Below are positions 19,601-27,704 of a stretch of 64,000 bases of DNA, piece after piece. The DNA is from Acidobacteriaceae bacterium. Its GTDB lineage: Bacteria > Acidobacteriota > Terriglobia > Terriglobales > Acidobacteriaceae. The stretch covers positions 124,001 to 188,000 of the forward strand of contig CAHJWL010000007.1 in NCBI GenBank assembly GCA_903642235.1, in the 5' to 3' direction. Below the pieces are notes generated by a model that did not search any database, was not told the DNA's origin, and saw only the letters and a program-made list of their open reading frames with translations. A program made the position numbers and the translations under genes. Numbering within the stretch: position 1 is the stretch's first letter; each line of letters starts with the position of its first letter.

Positions 19601-19752
19601 GCCTGCCCCAGCAGCCTTCCAGCCGAGTCCGTTACCGTGCCAGTCACGGCGCTTCGATCCACTTGTGCAGAAAGAGGGGTTCCGCAGAGAAGAAACACCG
19701 CGGCGATGGCAGCGAGCACAGACGAAGAGAGAAGTATTTGAAAGTTGCGCAT
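16660..19752 (-). CDS. Oar-like TonB-dependent outer-membrane receptor with carboxypeptidase-regulatory N-domain
   Basis: A 1030-residue outer-membrane protein. A signal peptide (LLSSSVLAAIAAVFLLCGTP) precedes a carboxypeptidase-regulatory-like fold (SAVTGTVTDSAGRLLGQAHI ... GRYGIAGLPVGRYTITVSYPG). A plug domain follows (LPLNGRNWASLTAYIPGAID), then a long beta barrel ending REIQFALRLEF with the typical terminal aromatic residue. This architecture is strongly expanded in Acidobacteriota and is thought to take up large polymers or peptides with TonB energy. No ligand can be named. The gene may be transcribed with the small secreted protein downstream and is followed by the two-component system. 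Confidence 0.9.
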   Translation of the reverse strand: MRNFQILLSSSVLAAIAAVFLLCGTPLSAQVDRSAVTGTVTDSAGRLLGQAHITAVENSTQLRRESVSDTLGRYGIAGLPVGRYTITVSYPGFESLTFADVEQVVGRTRTLDASLVVSGGEEHVEVAASSELVDRNTSTVTGLIERKQADELPLNGRNWASLTAYIPGAIDTGGSNQRSVRFAGRGLDDSNFTYDGIDETSIINQTQRPWARLSIPLDGISQFRVDTLLATAEQGATGGAQLAVVSPSGSNQFHGRLFEYFRNNIFDAPEPAWASGGETQQPLRLNQFGGAFGGPLVRDRTFFYLASEAYRQVWGYPVSGVVPSAAFRASLQPTSPLYAVVNAYPGPGPKTIVTPYTQATDPGDANYADYALLTCACTQVANENTAMLRVDQHFTAKDTAYFRFNYDRSVDTQPASAAATDLVQRVATPITGVVEYLRILSPFLTNEAKFGFNRSTDNTFNTSGTGAVYQIAVSSAPGPGFVTQNYTYNSIYVGNSFSEIDDLTWLHGRQTIKAGVEIREIQLNQHYGQHGTVSFANLQALKANKVRQASLTGALPANDLRKTWSVGYAQDEYKAAQNLTLNLGVRYTVFGLFHEAHGLANPFDFSTCGPGGFCGVGASFGQQNYGDVDPRLGFSYSPNSNRAFVVRGGFGMYHEDGQLDDQNLPAKNEVPSYRVTNVTYPVTPYLNKSSLSPNAEQRNRKDSYTEQWDLSLQQELPANFVGTLSYLGSHGVHLLQTGYVNLTDPLTGTTQYPGLSPAIGWRGSVGGSSYNGLVASLRRPFTRGLLVAFNYTYSHELDNGSNGSGDGDEISPQNPTCQSCEWASGAWDARHVVNGNAVYELPFGRGRQYLTHGVGGAIAGNWQLTTAALARTGFPVNVLLPSSAISPYGNSGTLRPDRVQGVSVVPATGRTIGHWINPAAFRMPAKDAAAGSTLPGTAGRNSVVGPGTWQVDTGVARTFPVGDRANLEFRSEFYNIFNHPQLGQPQATFGANGFGSIINTVNLNTAIVNPITPVGSGTPREIQFALRLEF

Positions 19753-20101
19753 TTGAGCCTCGATCGAAGCAGAGCAGCCGGCCTCGCTCTAAGGCATGTG
19801 GGACCCGTGAGGAGTTCGCGGGCACAATGACAGAGAACCGGGACCAGAATGACAATGCTGTAATGGCAACTTTCTACTCCGTCTTTGTTACAACTCATGT
19901 GTGACCTGTGCTCTTCGGATTTCTTCGCGAGACTGTAAAGCTTTCGCGCGCGAGAAAAACATTCCCTTCTGCACGACCAGGCACCATGCTGCGAGGGAGA
20001 GCTTGAGCGGCGTGTGCTCCGCTCCTTACCTCACAGACTTTTCACAATCGGTATGACGGGATGCTTGTAAAGTGGCAGCACCTCTCTCAAGGAGACTTCC
20101 C
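19753..20101. promoter_or_regulatory. Divergent intergenic region (TonB receptor / PEP-CTERM gene)
   Basis: These 349 bp separate two divergently transcribed genes and must hold both promoters. No convincing gene, RNA or strong dyad is visible. An AAGGAGA ribosome site at about 20090-20096 serves the PEP-CTERM gene. Confidence 0.4.
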
Positions 20102-20650
20102 ATGCGAATCAGCTGTTTTGTAGCCTTTATCGCCATCATGTCAGGCAGCCTTGCTGCTCGTGCCGATAGCTTTAACTTCAGCTTTGGCACTTCTTCTGAT
20201 TTCTTCAGCGGCTCTGGCACACTCAGTACAGGCACTCTGCAAGCCCCGGGTCAATACTCAATAACGAGCGTAAGCGGAAGTGCTGCCACTGCCTCCAATA
20301 GCCCGGACCTAACCATTACGTCCATTCTGGCTCCTGGCACCTTTCCCACGCCCTCGAACGGTGGAACTTTTCCCGCAAATGACAATAGTCTCTTTGTGAC
20401 CAACGGCATCGGCAGCCTGGACGGCTACGGGTTGGCTTTCATTCTGAGCAATGGAGCGCAGATCAACCTCTACAATCCCCAGGGCTCTGCGTACGATGCC
20501 CTGCTTGAACAACCGGACGGGCGCCTCAACTTCGCAAGCTTGACGACGACAATCACCGCAGTCGCACCTGCTCCTGAACCTTCCACCCTGGTTCTTCTTG
20601 GAACTGGGCTATTGGGCGTCGCCGGCGGGGCGTATCGTCGCCTTGCGTAG
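20102..20650 (+). CDS. PEP-CTERM sorting-domain protein
   Basis: The start at 20102 follows AAGGAGACTTCCC, a strong ribosome site. The 182-residue product begins with a signal peptide (FVAFIAIMSGSLAARA). It continues with a Ser/Gly/Thr-rich, beta-rich body and ends with the sorting tripartite tail APEPSTLVLLGTGLLGVAGG followed by Arg residues (the PEP motif, a hydrophobic helix, then basic residues). PEP-CTERM proteins are processed by exosortase (EpsH/XrtA) and attached or released at the cell surface, usually together with exopolysaccharide. No exosortase gene is in this window. The stop codon overlaps the preferred start of the next gene. Confidence 0.85.
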   Translation: MRISCFVAFIAIMSGSLAARADSFNFSFGTSSDFFSGSGTLSTGTLQAPGQYSITSVSGSAATASNSPDLTITSILAPGTFPTPSNGGTFPANDNSLFVTNGIGSLDGYGLAFILSNGAQINLYNPQGSAYDALLEQPDGRLNFASLTTTITAVAPAPEPSTLVLLGTGLLGVAGGAYRRLA

Positions 20651-23429
20651 AACCTGCGTCTTCGTTGCCGCGTCTTTCCTGTGGCTACTGAGTCCGCATG
20701 GTCTAGCGCAGCCACGGCCGCGTCCGACGAGACCCGCAGCCACCCCTCTTCCGCTGCGGTCTACACCTCTGCGCGGAGGTGGCGTGGAGGCGGACTCCGT
20801 AGTGGCGACGCTACCGAACGGCCGACGCGTGACGCCGATGGGGGAATGGATCAAGGTGGCTCCGTATCCTTTTGCCCTGGCGGTGCGGCCCGACGATGGA
20901 GAGGTGGTGCTGCCCTCGATCGGCTGGCCGTTCTCGCTGAGTGTGATTGCTGCACCGGAAGCAGGGGGGAGTGTCTCGCGAAAGACACCGGTGCGACAGC
21001 TTCCTGCAGGACGAAAGAACGACCCCAACGTGCAGGTGATGACGGGAGTGGCGTACTCGCCGGATGGCAAGCTGCTGTACGACACAACCGGCGACACGGG
21101 GGCTGTAGATATCTATGCGACGGAAAGCTGGAAGCCGGTCGCGCGAGTGACCCTCGACGGTATGACGGCGGGGAAAGTGTACGCGCAGAGCTTTGCGGCT
21201 TCGCTGGTGCTGAGTGGAGACGGGCACCTGCTCTACGTCGTCGATCAGGGAAACTGGCGAGTGGTCGTGATCGACACAACAACACGTGAACGCATTGCCT
21301 CGCTGCCAACGGGCGCAAATCCATTCGCGGCAGCACTTTCGCCGGATGGGAAACGGCTCTACGTCACGAACTCCGGCCTCTTCGAGTACAAGACAATTGC
21401 CGGGGTAGAGGCAAAGGATGTGTTGAAGACGGGGCTCCAGTTCCCACCATTTGGCTATCCCTCAAAGGCGGCGCGAGAGGGTGCGATGGTGGAGGGCCAC
21501 GCCGTGCCGGGGCTGGGTTCAGAGAACGACGCACGTGGAAGCTCACTATGGACCTATGAGACGGAAAATGGAGCAACGGCACGACTCGTGGCGAAGCTGC
21601 GTCTGGGTGAAACGATCGGTGAAGACTCGCCCAGCGCCGCAAGGATGGCTATCGGAGGTGCGGCGCCGACCGGTGTGGTCGCGACTGCGGACCGGGTCTA
21701 TGTCTCGCTTGCACACCAGGATAGTGTGGCCGTCATCGCAGCGGATGGAAGGAGTCAAATCGCGGAGATCCCGCTAACACCGTTTCGCGGGTCACGCTTT
21801 GAGGATGCGCAGAGCCGGCCATTGCGTGGCGTGATGCCGGCCGGCCTTGCCACGCGTGGACGCCGCTTATTTGTAACTGAAGCAGGCATCAATGCTGTAG
21901 CCGTACTTGATACTGAGACAAACAAGGTCTTGGGCCATCTGCCGGTGGGCTGGTATCCGAGCGCGGCGGCCGTTTCGGCGGATGGACGACGCCTCTTCGT
22001 GGTGAACACCAAGGGCCGCGGGACGGGACCGAACGGTGGTGAGGCGTTTCATCCGGAGGACAAAGCAGGGAGCTACATCGGCGAGCTCGAGTACGGCAGC
22101 TTGTCCGTGATCGCCTTGGAGGGAGACCAGCAGCTTCGCAAGGGAACCGAGGCGGTACTCGGGAACAACCTGGCTGCGCTCGGGTCAGACGACGTGTTGC
22201 CTCGGCTGAAGCACGTGTTCCTGATCATCCGGGAGAACCGGACCTTCGATGAGATTCTTGGAGACCTGCCGGGAGCGGATGGGGACCCGAAGCTGGCACG
22301 CTGGGGCATGCATGGCTGGCTGGAAGCAAACCCGGAGGACAAGACCGTGGCAGTCACGCCGAACGCGCACGCTCTGGCGCGGCGCTTTGGGACGAGTGAT
22401 CGCTTCTTTGTGGACAGTGATGTCTCGGCAGACGGCCACCGGTGGGCGTTTGCCGCAGCGGAGACACCGTGGTTTCATGTGGCGTGGACCACAAACTACG
22501 GCGGCCGACGAACGGGCGACGTGGCGAGCTCGGCACCGGGACGACGGGCGATGGGTGGAGGCTCCGATGGTCTTTCGCCCGAAGATGAACCAGAGTTCGG
22601 AACCCTATGGGAGCATGTGGCGAATGGGGGGCTGTCGATCCGGAACTATGGAGAAGGCCTTGAGCTCGAGGGGAGCGAAGAAGTAGACGGAGCAGGGCCC
22701 ACGGGGCAGCGGCTGGTGCTCAATGCGCCGGTGCCTCAGCCGGTCTTTACCTCAACCGATCGTAACTTTCCGACCTTCAACTTGGGCATCCCGGACCAGG
22801 TGCGCTACGCCGAGTTTGCGAAGGACTTCGAAAGGGTTCTTGCGAGCGGCAGGGTGCCGTCCTTGATCGTCATTCGGCTGCCCGGCGATCACACGGCATC
22901 CCCGCGCGCACGCGATGGCTACCCTGATCACGCGTCGTATGTTGCCGATAATGACCTGGCGCTTGGGAAGATTCTCGACCTGATCTCACACTCAGCGGTG
23001 TGGAAGGAGAGTGCCGTGTTCGCGATTGAGGATGATGCGCAGGGCGGTGTGGACCACGTTGATGCGCATCGAAGCATAATGTTGGCAATGAGCCCCTACA
23101 TTCGTCCGGGAAAAGTGTCGCACCGGCACGGGAGCATGGGAAGTCTGCAGAAGACGGCGTACGAACTGTTAGGGCTGGGACCCCTGAATTTGGAAGATGC
23201 GCTTGCGGACGATCTGAGCGATCTATTCGACACGACCGCGCATCCTGCACCTTTCATTGCTGAAGCGCCGGACAAGCGCGTCTTTGATCCCGACAAAGCA
23301 AGAGTTGCGAGGCCGAAGAACGCCGAAGAAGCGCGCGAACTGCGAGACTGCGATGACCCCGACGAGATCAGGGCGGAGTTCCGTCAAAGAGCCAGGCGAA
23401 GGACGAGCGCCCACAAGGTCGGAGAGTAA
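20643..23429 (+). CDS. Secreted YncE-type beta-propeller / phosphoesterase fusion protein (paralogue)
   Basis: About 928 residues from a TTG at 20643, overlapping the PEP-CTERM stop. That start gives a good signal peptide (RRTCVFVAASFLWLLSPHG); the upstream frame from 20598 does not, and no ATG is available nearby. The propeller has repeats such as GVAYSPDGKLLYDTTGD and ALSPDGKRLYVTNSG. The phosphoesterase domain has VFLIIRENRTFDEILGDLPG, VSADGHRW and EDDAQGGVDHVDAHRS, the same catalytic signatures as the 10.7-kb paralogue. The C-terminus is a charged tail rich in Arg and Glu. It is likely exported. Overlap with a surface-sorted protein gene suggests joint expression at the envelope. Confidence 0.85.
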   Translation: MRRTCVFVAASFLWLLSPHGLAQPRPRPTRPAATPLPLRSTPLRGGGVEADSVVATLPNGRRVTPMGEWIKVAPYPFALAVRPDDGEVVLPSIGWPFSLSVIAAPEAGGSVSRKTPVRQLPAGRKNDPNVQVMTGVAYSPDGKLLYDTTGDTGAVDIYATESWKPVARVTLDGMTAGKVYAQSFAASLVLSGDGHLLYVVDQGNWRVVVIDTTTRERIASLPTGANPFAAALSPDGKRLYVTNSGLFEYKTIAGVEAKDVLKTGLQFPPFGYPSKAAREGAMVEGHAVPGLGSENDARGSSLWTYETENGATARLVAKLRLGETIGEDSPSAARMAIGGAAPTGVVATADRVYVSLAHQDSVAVIAADGRSQIAEIPLTPFRGSRFEDAQSRPLRGVMPAGLATRGRRLFVTEAGINAVAVLDTETNKVLGHLPVGWYPSAAAVSADGRRLFVVNTKGRGTGPNGGEAFHPEDKAGSYIGELEYGSLSVIALEGDQQLRKGTEAVLGNNLAALGSDDVLPRLKHVFLIIRENRTFDEILGDLPGADGDPKLARWGMHGWLEANPEDKTVAVTPNAHALARRFGTSDRFFVDSDVSADGHRWAFAAAETPWFHVAWTTNYGGRRTGDVASSAPGRRAMGGGSDGLSPEDEPEFGTLWEHVANGGLSIRNYGEGLELEGSEEVDGAGPTGQRLVLNAPVPQPVFTSTDRNFPTFNLGIPDQVRYAEFAKDFERVLASGRVPSLIVIRLPGDHTASPRARDGYPDHASYVADNDLALGKILDLISHSAVWKESAVFAIEDDAQGGVDHVDAHRSIMLAMSPYIRPGKVSHRHGSMGSLQKTAYELLGLGPLNLEDALADDLSDLFDTTAHPAPFIAEAPDKRVFDPDKARVARPKNAEEARELRDCDDPDEIRAEFRQRARRRTSAHKVGE

Positions 23430-23951
23430 GAATGGCACGCCAAGGCTAAACGCAAACAAGAGCAAACGAAGGGAAGCCAACCGACGCCTAGCTTTTGGAA
23501 GTTCGACGCAATACACCGCGGGTGGTGCGGTAGATCTATCGACGAGCAAAGCATAGAAGCAGGCGGGAGTCGTTGAGGCACCAAGCGTTGTCTTGATCCC
23601 CTTCCTTTAACACCTGCGACGAAATGACTTTCTCTGTAATGAGTCAGGTGGCAGCTACCAGGAAGGTAGGCATGACTCAGCATCGCAGCCATCCAACGCC
23701 TTCGCCGGACGGAGAGATTACTTCGTAAGTTCAAAGCCGACCTGAACGGCACCTTATCGTCAGCCTCACCTTCGCGCCGACAGATGTTCGCTGTTCGAAC
23801 ACCTTCTGTTCGAGGTTCATGCTTACTTGGGCATCTGCGAGCTCTTTCGAAACAAGCCGAGGCGAACCATGTCAGCCTTTATTCCCGATCGAATCCCTCA
23901 TGCACGTGCCGGGTATCATAGCGAAGGGAGCGTTACAGAAGGGATTCACTG

Positions 23952-24263
23952 GTGACAGCCAAGCATGGCCTGCTTCGTGGCCCCAAGTTCAACATGCGTC
24001 ACACGACGATTATTGAGTCCGCTCTGCCCTTCGTACAAATGCTCAAGGCATCGCCGGCTGTAAAGAAAATCTCACTTGGCGTGATCAAGCCAGTGACCGG
24101 CGGTCACTCCCGCAAAGGTGGGTCGAATCAGGTCAAAGCTCTTGTCCTGTCAACGGCTGTTCGGTTCAGTTTTCGAGGGGGAAGCTCCGTGCAGCAGTTC
24201 CACGTATTTGGGCCGGACCTAAAGGTGATCGCAGCTCTGGGAGCTGCATGGTCTCATTTCTAA
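23952..24263 (+). CDS. Small protein resembling DUF2103 putative metal-binding family
   Basis: 103 residues from a GTG with GAAGGGA upstream. The pattern (HTTIIESALPFVQMLK..., KKISLGVIKPV, then RFSFRGGSSVQQFHVFGPDL) follows the order of conserved blocks I associate with DUF2103: an early His, a GVIKxV block, a basic loop and a terminal beta pair ending in a hydrophobic Val. The assignment is from memory of the family and is tentative. It stands alone between two decayed stretches. The region 23430-23951 upstream holds no gene I can support. Confidence 0.45.
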   Translation: MTAKHGLLRGPKFNMRHTTIIESALPFVQMLKASPAVKKISLGVIKPVTGGHSRKGGSNQVKALVLSTAVRFSFRGGSSVQQFHVFGPDLKVIAALGAAWSHF

Positions 24264-24379
24264 GCAACGCAACACCATACTGGGTAATAGATTCCGCGGT
24301 TCGGAAACGAGCATAGACAGTGTGCGTGCGTATGCCGAAGGAATGCTGCTTACGTTGACCGCATCCAGCATCGATCAGA

Positions 24380-24958
24380 TCAGAAGGAAGCACATCCATC
24401 TCGAGGAGCTTTTTCGGTTGGTTGGTAGAACTGCCATGACTCCTCTACGGCGAAGGGGCCGCCCGCGTCGAGGTAGATGAGCCCTGAGACGCGGCCGGGG
24501 TGGTGTTTGGACACGGAACTCATCTCTTGACCCGCAATTGAATGCCCGACCAACACAGGAGTGGGCAGATGTAGCGCGTCAAGAACCGCTACAACATCGT
24601 CCCCGAACTGCTTGGCCGTATACCCGTTTGAGGGGGCCGAGGATCGACCAGTTCCACGCCTGGTGATTCCGTAGACGTGGAACTGCTTCGCGAGCCTGGG
24701 AGCGAGACTCGCATACACATGAGCGGTGTTCCCTCCACCAGCGAGCAGGACAAGATCCCGTCCGGATCCGCCCCAGTCGAGAACTTCGAGTTTGACGTTA
24801 GGAGCGACTGTGACGAAGCGCTGCCCTGGATGAGCTGAACTTTGGCGAGCATCCTGAGAAAGACTCGCAGGCGAAAAGATAAGGCAGATAGCCATTGAGC
24901 ACAAGCGGGTGAGTGTTGAGCGGAGCACTGGCACTCGATGCGTGGTGTTCTTGTTCAT
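24380..24958 (-). pseudogene. Secreted alpha/beta hydrolase, C-terminally truncated
   Basis: 192 residues against roughly 310 expected from its relatives. A signal peptide is followed by VKLEVLDWGGSGRDLVLLAG, FHVYGITRRGTGRSS and VLVGHSIAGQEMS, where Ser in GHSIAG is the nucleophile. The frame ends in DGCASF shortly after the LIYLDAGGPF strand, so the lid, the acid residue and the catalytic His region are gone, and the next 200 bp does not restore them. It is the same family as the hydrolases at 25145, 55376 and 56546. A copy of the cassette-like repeat lies about 40 bp upstream of the start, in the same orientation. Confidence 0.65.
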
Positions 24959-24994
24959 CACAGCTAGAGCATAGCCTGCTCGCGAACAGGTGGC

Positions 24995-25030
24995 GGGGCT
25001 CTGGAAGGCGCATAGTTGGAAGTGAAACAG
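24995..25030 (-). repeat. Cassette-like repeat core, copy h (divergent)
   Basis: On the minus strand this reads CACTTCCAACTATGCG then CCTTCCAG. It matches copy g at 21 of 28 aligned positions and the family consensus more loosely. It sits about 40 bp upstream of the truncated hydrolase at 24380-24958, the same placement as copies a, c and e. It is the weakest of the eight copies. Confidence 0.4.
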
Positions 25031-25144
25031 CCCGAGAAGTCCCTCCGAAGCTGCACTCTGATCTCTGGCTTCGGGGAAGAGTCGCTCTCAGTACTGAAAT
25101 GCGAGTCCCTGTACTCTGCACTCATCGGGCGTAGGATTTGCAAC

Positions 25145-26152
25145 ATGAGGCTCTGTAAAACACGCCGGGCTTGCTGTCTCCTTTTGCCTTCGCTGGGCAT
25201 CGCACTTTGTGCTCAGGAGAAACCTGATTTAACCAAGCACACTGTGCGGATGGTGTCCGTAGAAAAGGGTGTGAGTCTCGAGGTGCTCGACTGGGGTGGT
25301 ACCGGAAGGCCATTGGTCCTGCTGACGGGACTAGCCGATGACGCTCATATCTTCGACCAGTTCGCTCCGAAGCTTACGGCGAAGTATCACGTTTACGGCA
25401 TCACTCGTCGTGGCCGGGGCATCTCCAGTTCGCCCCACCCTGAAGGACGGAACTATTCCGCTGACAGATTGGGAGAAGATGTATTGTCCGTCATTGATGC
25501 CTTGCATCTTGACAAACCCGTAATCGCGGGGCATTCCATCGCTGGCGAAGAGCTGAGCTACATCGGATCGCGTCATCCCGAGAAGGTAGCTGGACTCATC
25601 TACCTGGAAGCTGGCTATCACTACGCTCTTTACGATCAAGCTCATGGCGAATTGGAACTGGATGCCATTCATCTACGAGACCAGTTGCGTCAGTTCACCA
25701 ACGGGTACGCCCTGGAGCCTGTGAAAGACTTCGATGGCGTGATCGCGAATCTGGAACGTGTAAAAGATGAGATCAAGCAACTCGAGCAGAAGACCAAAGA
25801 CCTTCCTCCTACTCCGATAAGCCCCAGGATGACCCCGGAGCTGTTCGCCGTCATAGAGGGCGAGGAACAGTTCACGACCATTCACGCACCTGCCCTCGTG
25901 ATTATGGCCGGAACGGAGGGGGAGAAACCTGTTCCCATTACAGGAGATGATCCATAGTCCCGTGCCCAGGCCGCGAGACAGGTGCTTGAGATACAACGCA
26001 AAGAGCTGCAGTATCCCGTCTTTGCACGGCAGGCGCCGGCGGTTCATGTGATCAGGCTGGCGCACGCTACTCACTACATCTTTGAGTCCAACGAGGCTGA
26101 AGTCCTCCGCGAGATGAACGCCTTCATTGCCACACTGCCGCCAGTCACGTAG
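25145..26152 (+). pseudogene. Secreted alpha/beta hydrolase interrupted by an in-frame TAG
   Basis: A signal peptide (CCLLLPSLGIALC) precedes the family blocks VSLEVLDWGGTGRPLVLL, YHVYGITRRGRGIS and VIAGHSIAGEELS. The frame stops at TAG 25955-25957 just after ITGDDP. Reading on in the same frame gives 64 more well-conserved codons, including VIRLAHATHYIFESNEAEVL with the likely catalytic His, ending at 26152. The paralogue at 55376 has GDDPKS at the same point, so the TAG replaces a Lys codon by one base change. Without readthrough the protein lacks its His. It is either a recent nonsense pseudogene or a rare case of amber readthrough. Confidence 0.8.
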
Positions 26153-26186
26153 GTGAGAGAGCAGTTGTTGTAGAGGTGCAATTCAA

Positions 26187-27128
26187 CTATTTCTTGGCTT
26201 GCTCCTGTGCTTCAGACAGCACCTGCAGGACTGCGGCGATCACTGCCTGAGGTTGATCAATCATGATGAAGTGGCCAGTGTCGGGAACCACAATACTGAG
26301 CCCTTTGCTCGAAAGATTGGCGAGGGATTCAGCGTTCGCAGCGAGTGCAGGGCTACTGAGAACGATTAAGGGCTTGTTGCCCAATTCCGGGGCCTGTCCA
26401 TGGTCAGCGTTTTGGACTTGAGCAGCACACTCTGTGCCTACTTCCCGATTTCGGTCCATCACTGCTTGGTGGTTTGGCAGTGCGTCCGCCCATTGGTGCA
26501 GCGCAAAATCTTCCAACGGAAGCTTCTGCCATTCAAGCTCGTCCTTCGCTGAGGTAGCGGGGGAGAGCGGCGGTGCGAACGAAAGCGTGCTGCTGCTCGT
26601 AGCGGAAGGTGGCTTTGCAGCTTCAAACAAGGGGCTTGGCAGAGCTGATAGTGGTTTGTGCGTTCCTATGGACGGCACGGCGTGGTCAACGAAGACTACT
26701 CCTGCGACCTGTTGCGGGTAAGTGAGCGCGTAGAGCCGCGAGACGAGAGCGCCGAGGGAGTGCCCGACTAGGACGTAGGGACCGGACACCCTCGCTCCGA
26801 CCAAAGCAGCATGCAGTTCCTTGACGCGGAGGGCACAGCTGTCGGCCGGCCCAGGATCACTCCAAGCGACATCAGAGTGGTCGTAGGCACACACCTCCGT
26901 ATGTTTTGCTATCTCAGGCTGGACCAGTCCCCAGTCAAAGGAGTATCCCGCGCCTGTGATGATGACCGCTGGCGAACCACTTCCACGGCAATAGAGGTGA
27001 ACGCGGTACCCGCCGACATCTACCAGCCTGCCGAGCGGCCTTGGCCGTTCGGCAGATAGGGGACTGGCGAAGCTGACGAAAAGCAGTGAGTAGAAGAAGC
27101 TCCCGCGGACCCATCGTTGAAGATGCAT
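26187..27128 (-). CDS. Secreted alpha/beta hydrolase (intact, different subfamily)
   Basis: 313 residues with an N-terminal signal (GSFFYSLLFVSFASPLSA). The motifs are GYRVHLYCRGSGSPAVIITG (oxyanion region), VCAYDHSDVAWSDPGP, VLVGHSLGALVSRLYA (nucleophile Ser), an acid region near LIVLSSPALA, and VPDTGHFIMIDQPQAVIAAV with the catalytic His. The full triad is therefore present. Unlike the four family members at 24.4, 25.1, 55.4 and 56.5 kb, this is a distinct and complete branch of the fold. The substrate is unknown; small esters or lactones are likely. Confidence 0.8.
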   Translation of the reverse strand: MHLQRWVRGSFFYSLLFVSFASPLSAERPRPLGRLVDVGGYRVHLYCRGSGSPAVIITGAGYSFDWGLVQPEIAKHTEVCAYDHSDVAWSDPGPADSCALRVKELHAALVGARVSGPYVLVGHSLGALVSRLYALTYPQQVAGVVFVDHAVPSIGTHKPLSALPSPLFEAAKPPSATSSSTLSFAPPLSPATSAKDELEWQKLPLEDFALHQWADALPNHQAVMDRNREVGTECAAQVQNADHGQAPELGNKPLIVLSSPALAANAESLANLSSKGLSIVVPDTGHFIMIDQPQAVIAAVLQVLSEAQEQAKK

Positions 27129-27262
27129 GACCGACCTCCAAGCTGCCGTAATCCAGTGATCGTTGCTCTCAGGATTTGAGGGTACAGGGCAGGAGTGTTA
27201 GGTATACGTGAGCGAGTGTGTCCTGCGACACATGCGAGTGATGAGGGTCTGGCTTGGATTGC

Positions 27263-27304
27263 TTGACTTAGCAGTCCCAATCGCTGTATGTATACACCAG
27301 TACA
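27263..27304 (+). promoter_or_regulatory. Promoter and likely autoregulatory operator of GntR-ABC operon 1
   Basis: TTGACT (27263-27268) and TATGTA (27287-27292) form a promoter with an 18-bp spacer. Overlapping the -10 is an inverted repeat TGTA (27285-27288) ... TACA (27301-27304). A similar repeat precedes the second GntR-ABC operon. The first in-frame ATG (27288) lies inside the -10, so the real start is downstream. Confidence 0.5.
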
Positions 27305-27308
27305 TCTT

Positions 27309-27704
27309 ATGCTTTTTCGACTAAAGCAAATCGCCGGTCAGCCGCTCTACCTACAGCTTATGCAGCAGATTCGTCATGCCATAGAGAAGGGGCTTCTTCG
27401 GGAGGGCGATCAGCTGCCTGGAATTCGTTCGCTTGCTCAGGAACTTGTCATCAGTCCAACAACCGTCTCAAAAGCTTATTCCGAACTCGAACACGAGGGA
27501 TTGCTTGATCTACGCCAAGGTTCGGGCGCGTTCATATCCGTCGGCGACTCCCCGAGGATGCGCACTGAAGGCTTTCAAAAGGCCAGCCGAGACGTTCTTG
27601 AACTGATCGACAGCCTCCGCTTCAAGGGGCTGAGTGATGAGGAGATTCGAAGAATCTTTGAATCACAACTACTTCAATCGGCAGAGGCGTTGAAAGAAAA
27701 GTGA
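27309..27704 (+). CDS. GntR-family regulator, YtrA type
   Basis: 131 residues. A winged helix (QPLYLQLMQQIRHAIEKGLL, LPGIRSLAQELVISPTTVSK, HEGLLDLRQGSGAFIS) is followed by a short alpha-helical tail instead of a ligand domain, which defines the YtrA subfamily. The start at 27309 (MLFRLKQIAG) is preferred over 27288, because the earlier ATG falls in the promoter -10; the leader would then be only about 10 nt. The stop overlaps the GTG of the ABC ATPase as GTGA. YtrA regulators repress their own transporter operon, and the operator-like repeat over the promoter fits that. Confidence 0.85.
   Translation: MLFRLKQIAGQPLYLQLMQQIRHAIEKGLLREGDQLPGIRSLAQELVISPTTVSKAYSELEHEGLLDLRQGSGAFISVGDSPRMRTEGFQKASRDVLELIDSLRFKGLSDEEIRRIFESQLLQSAEALKEK

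Noticed and set aside
23384-23752. 122-codon minus-strand open frame
   Set aside because: Composition is Arg/Ser/Leu-rich without domain pattern, it overlaps the end of the phosphoesterase gene antisense, and there is no ribosome site. The gap 23430-23951 was left without a gene.
25955-25957. General reassignment of TAG to an amino acid in this organism
   Set aside because: TAG is used as the terminal stop of clearly complete genes here (for example the kinase ending at 13859 and the PEP-CTERM gene ending at 20650).
26145-26182. Possible ninth cassette-like repeat on the minus strand (CTACAACAAC core)
   Set aside because: It shares only CTACAACAAC with copy f and lacks the GCGTTT and AGGACCTA parts; no gene follows in that orientation.
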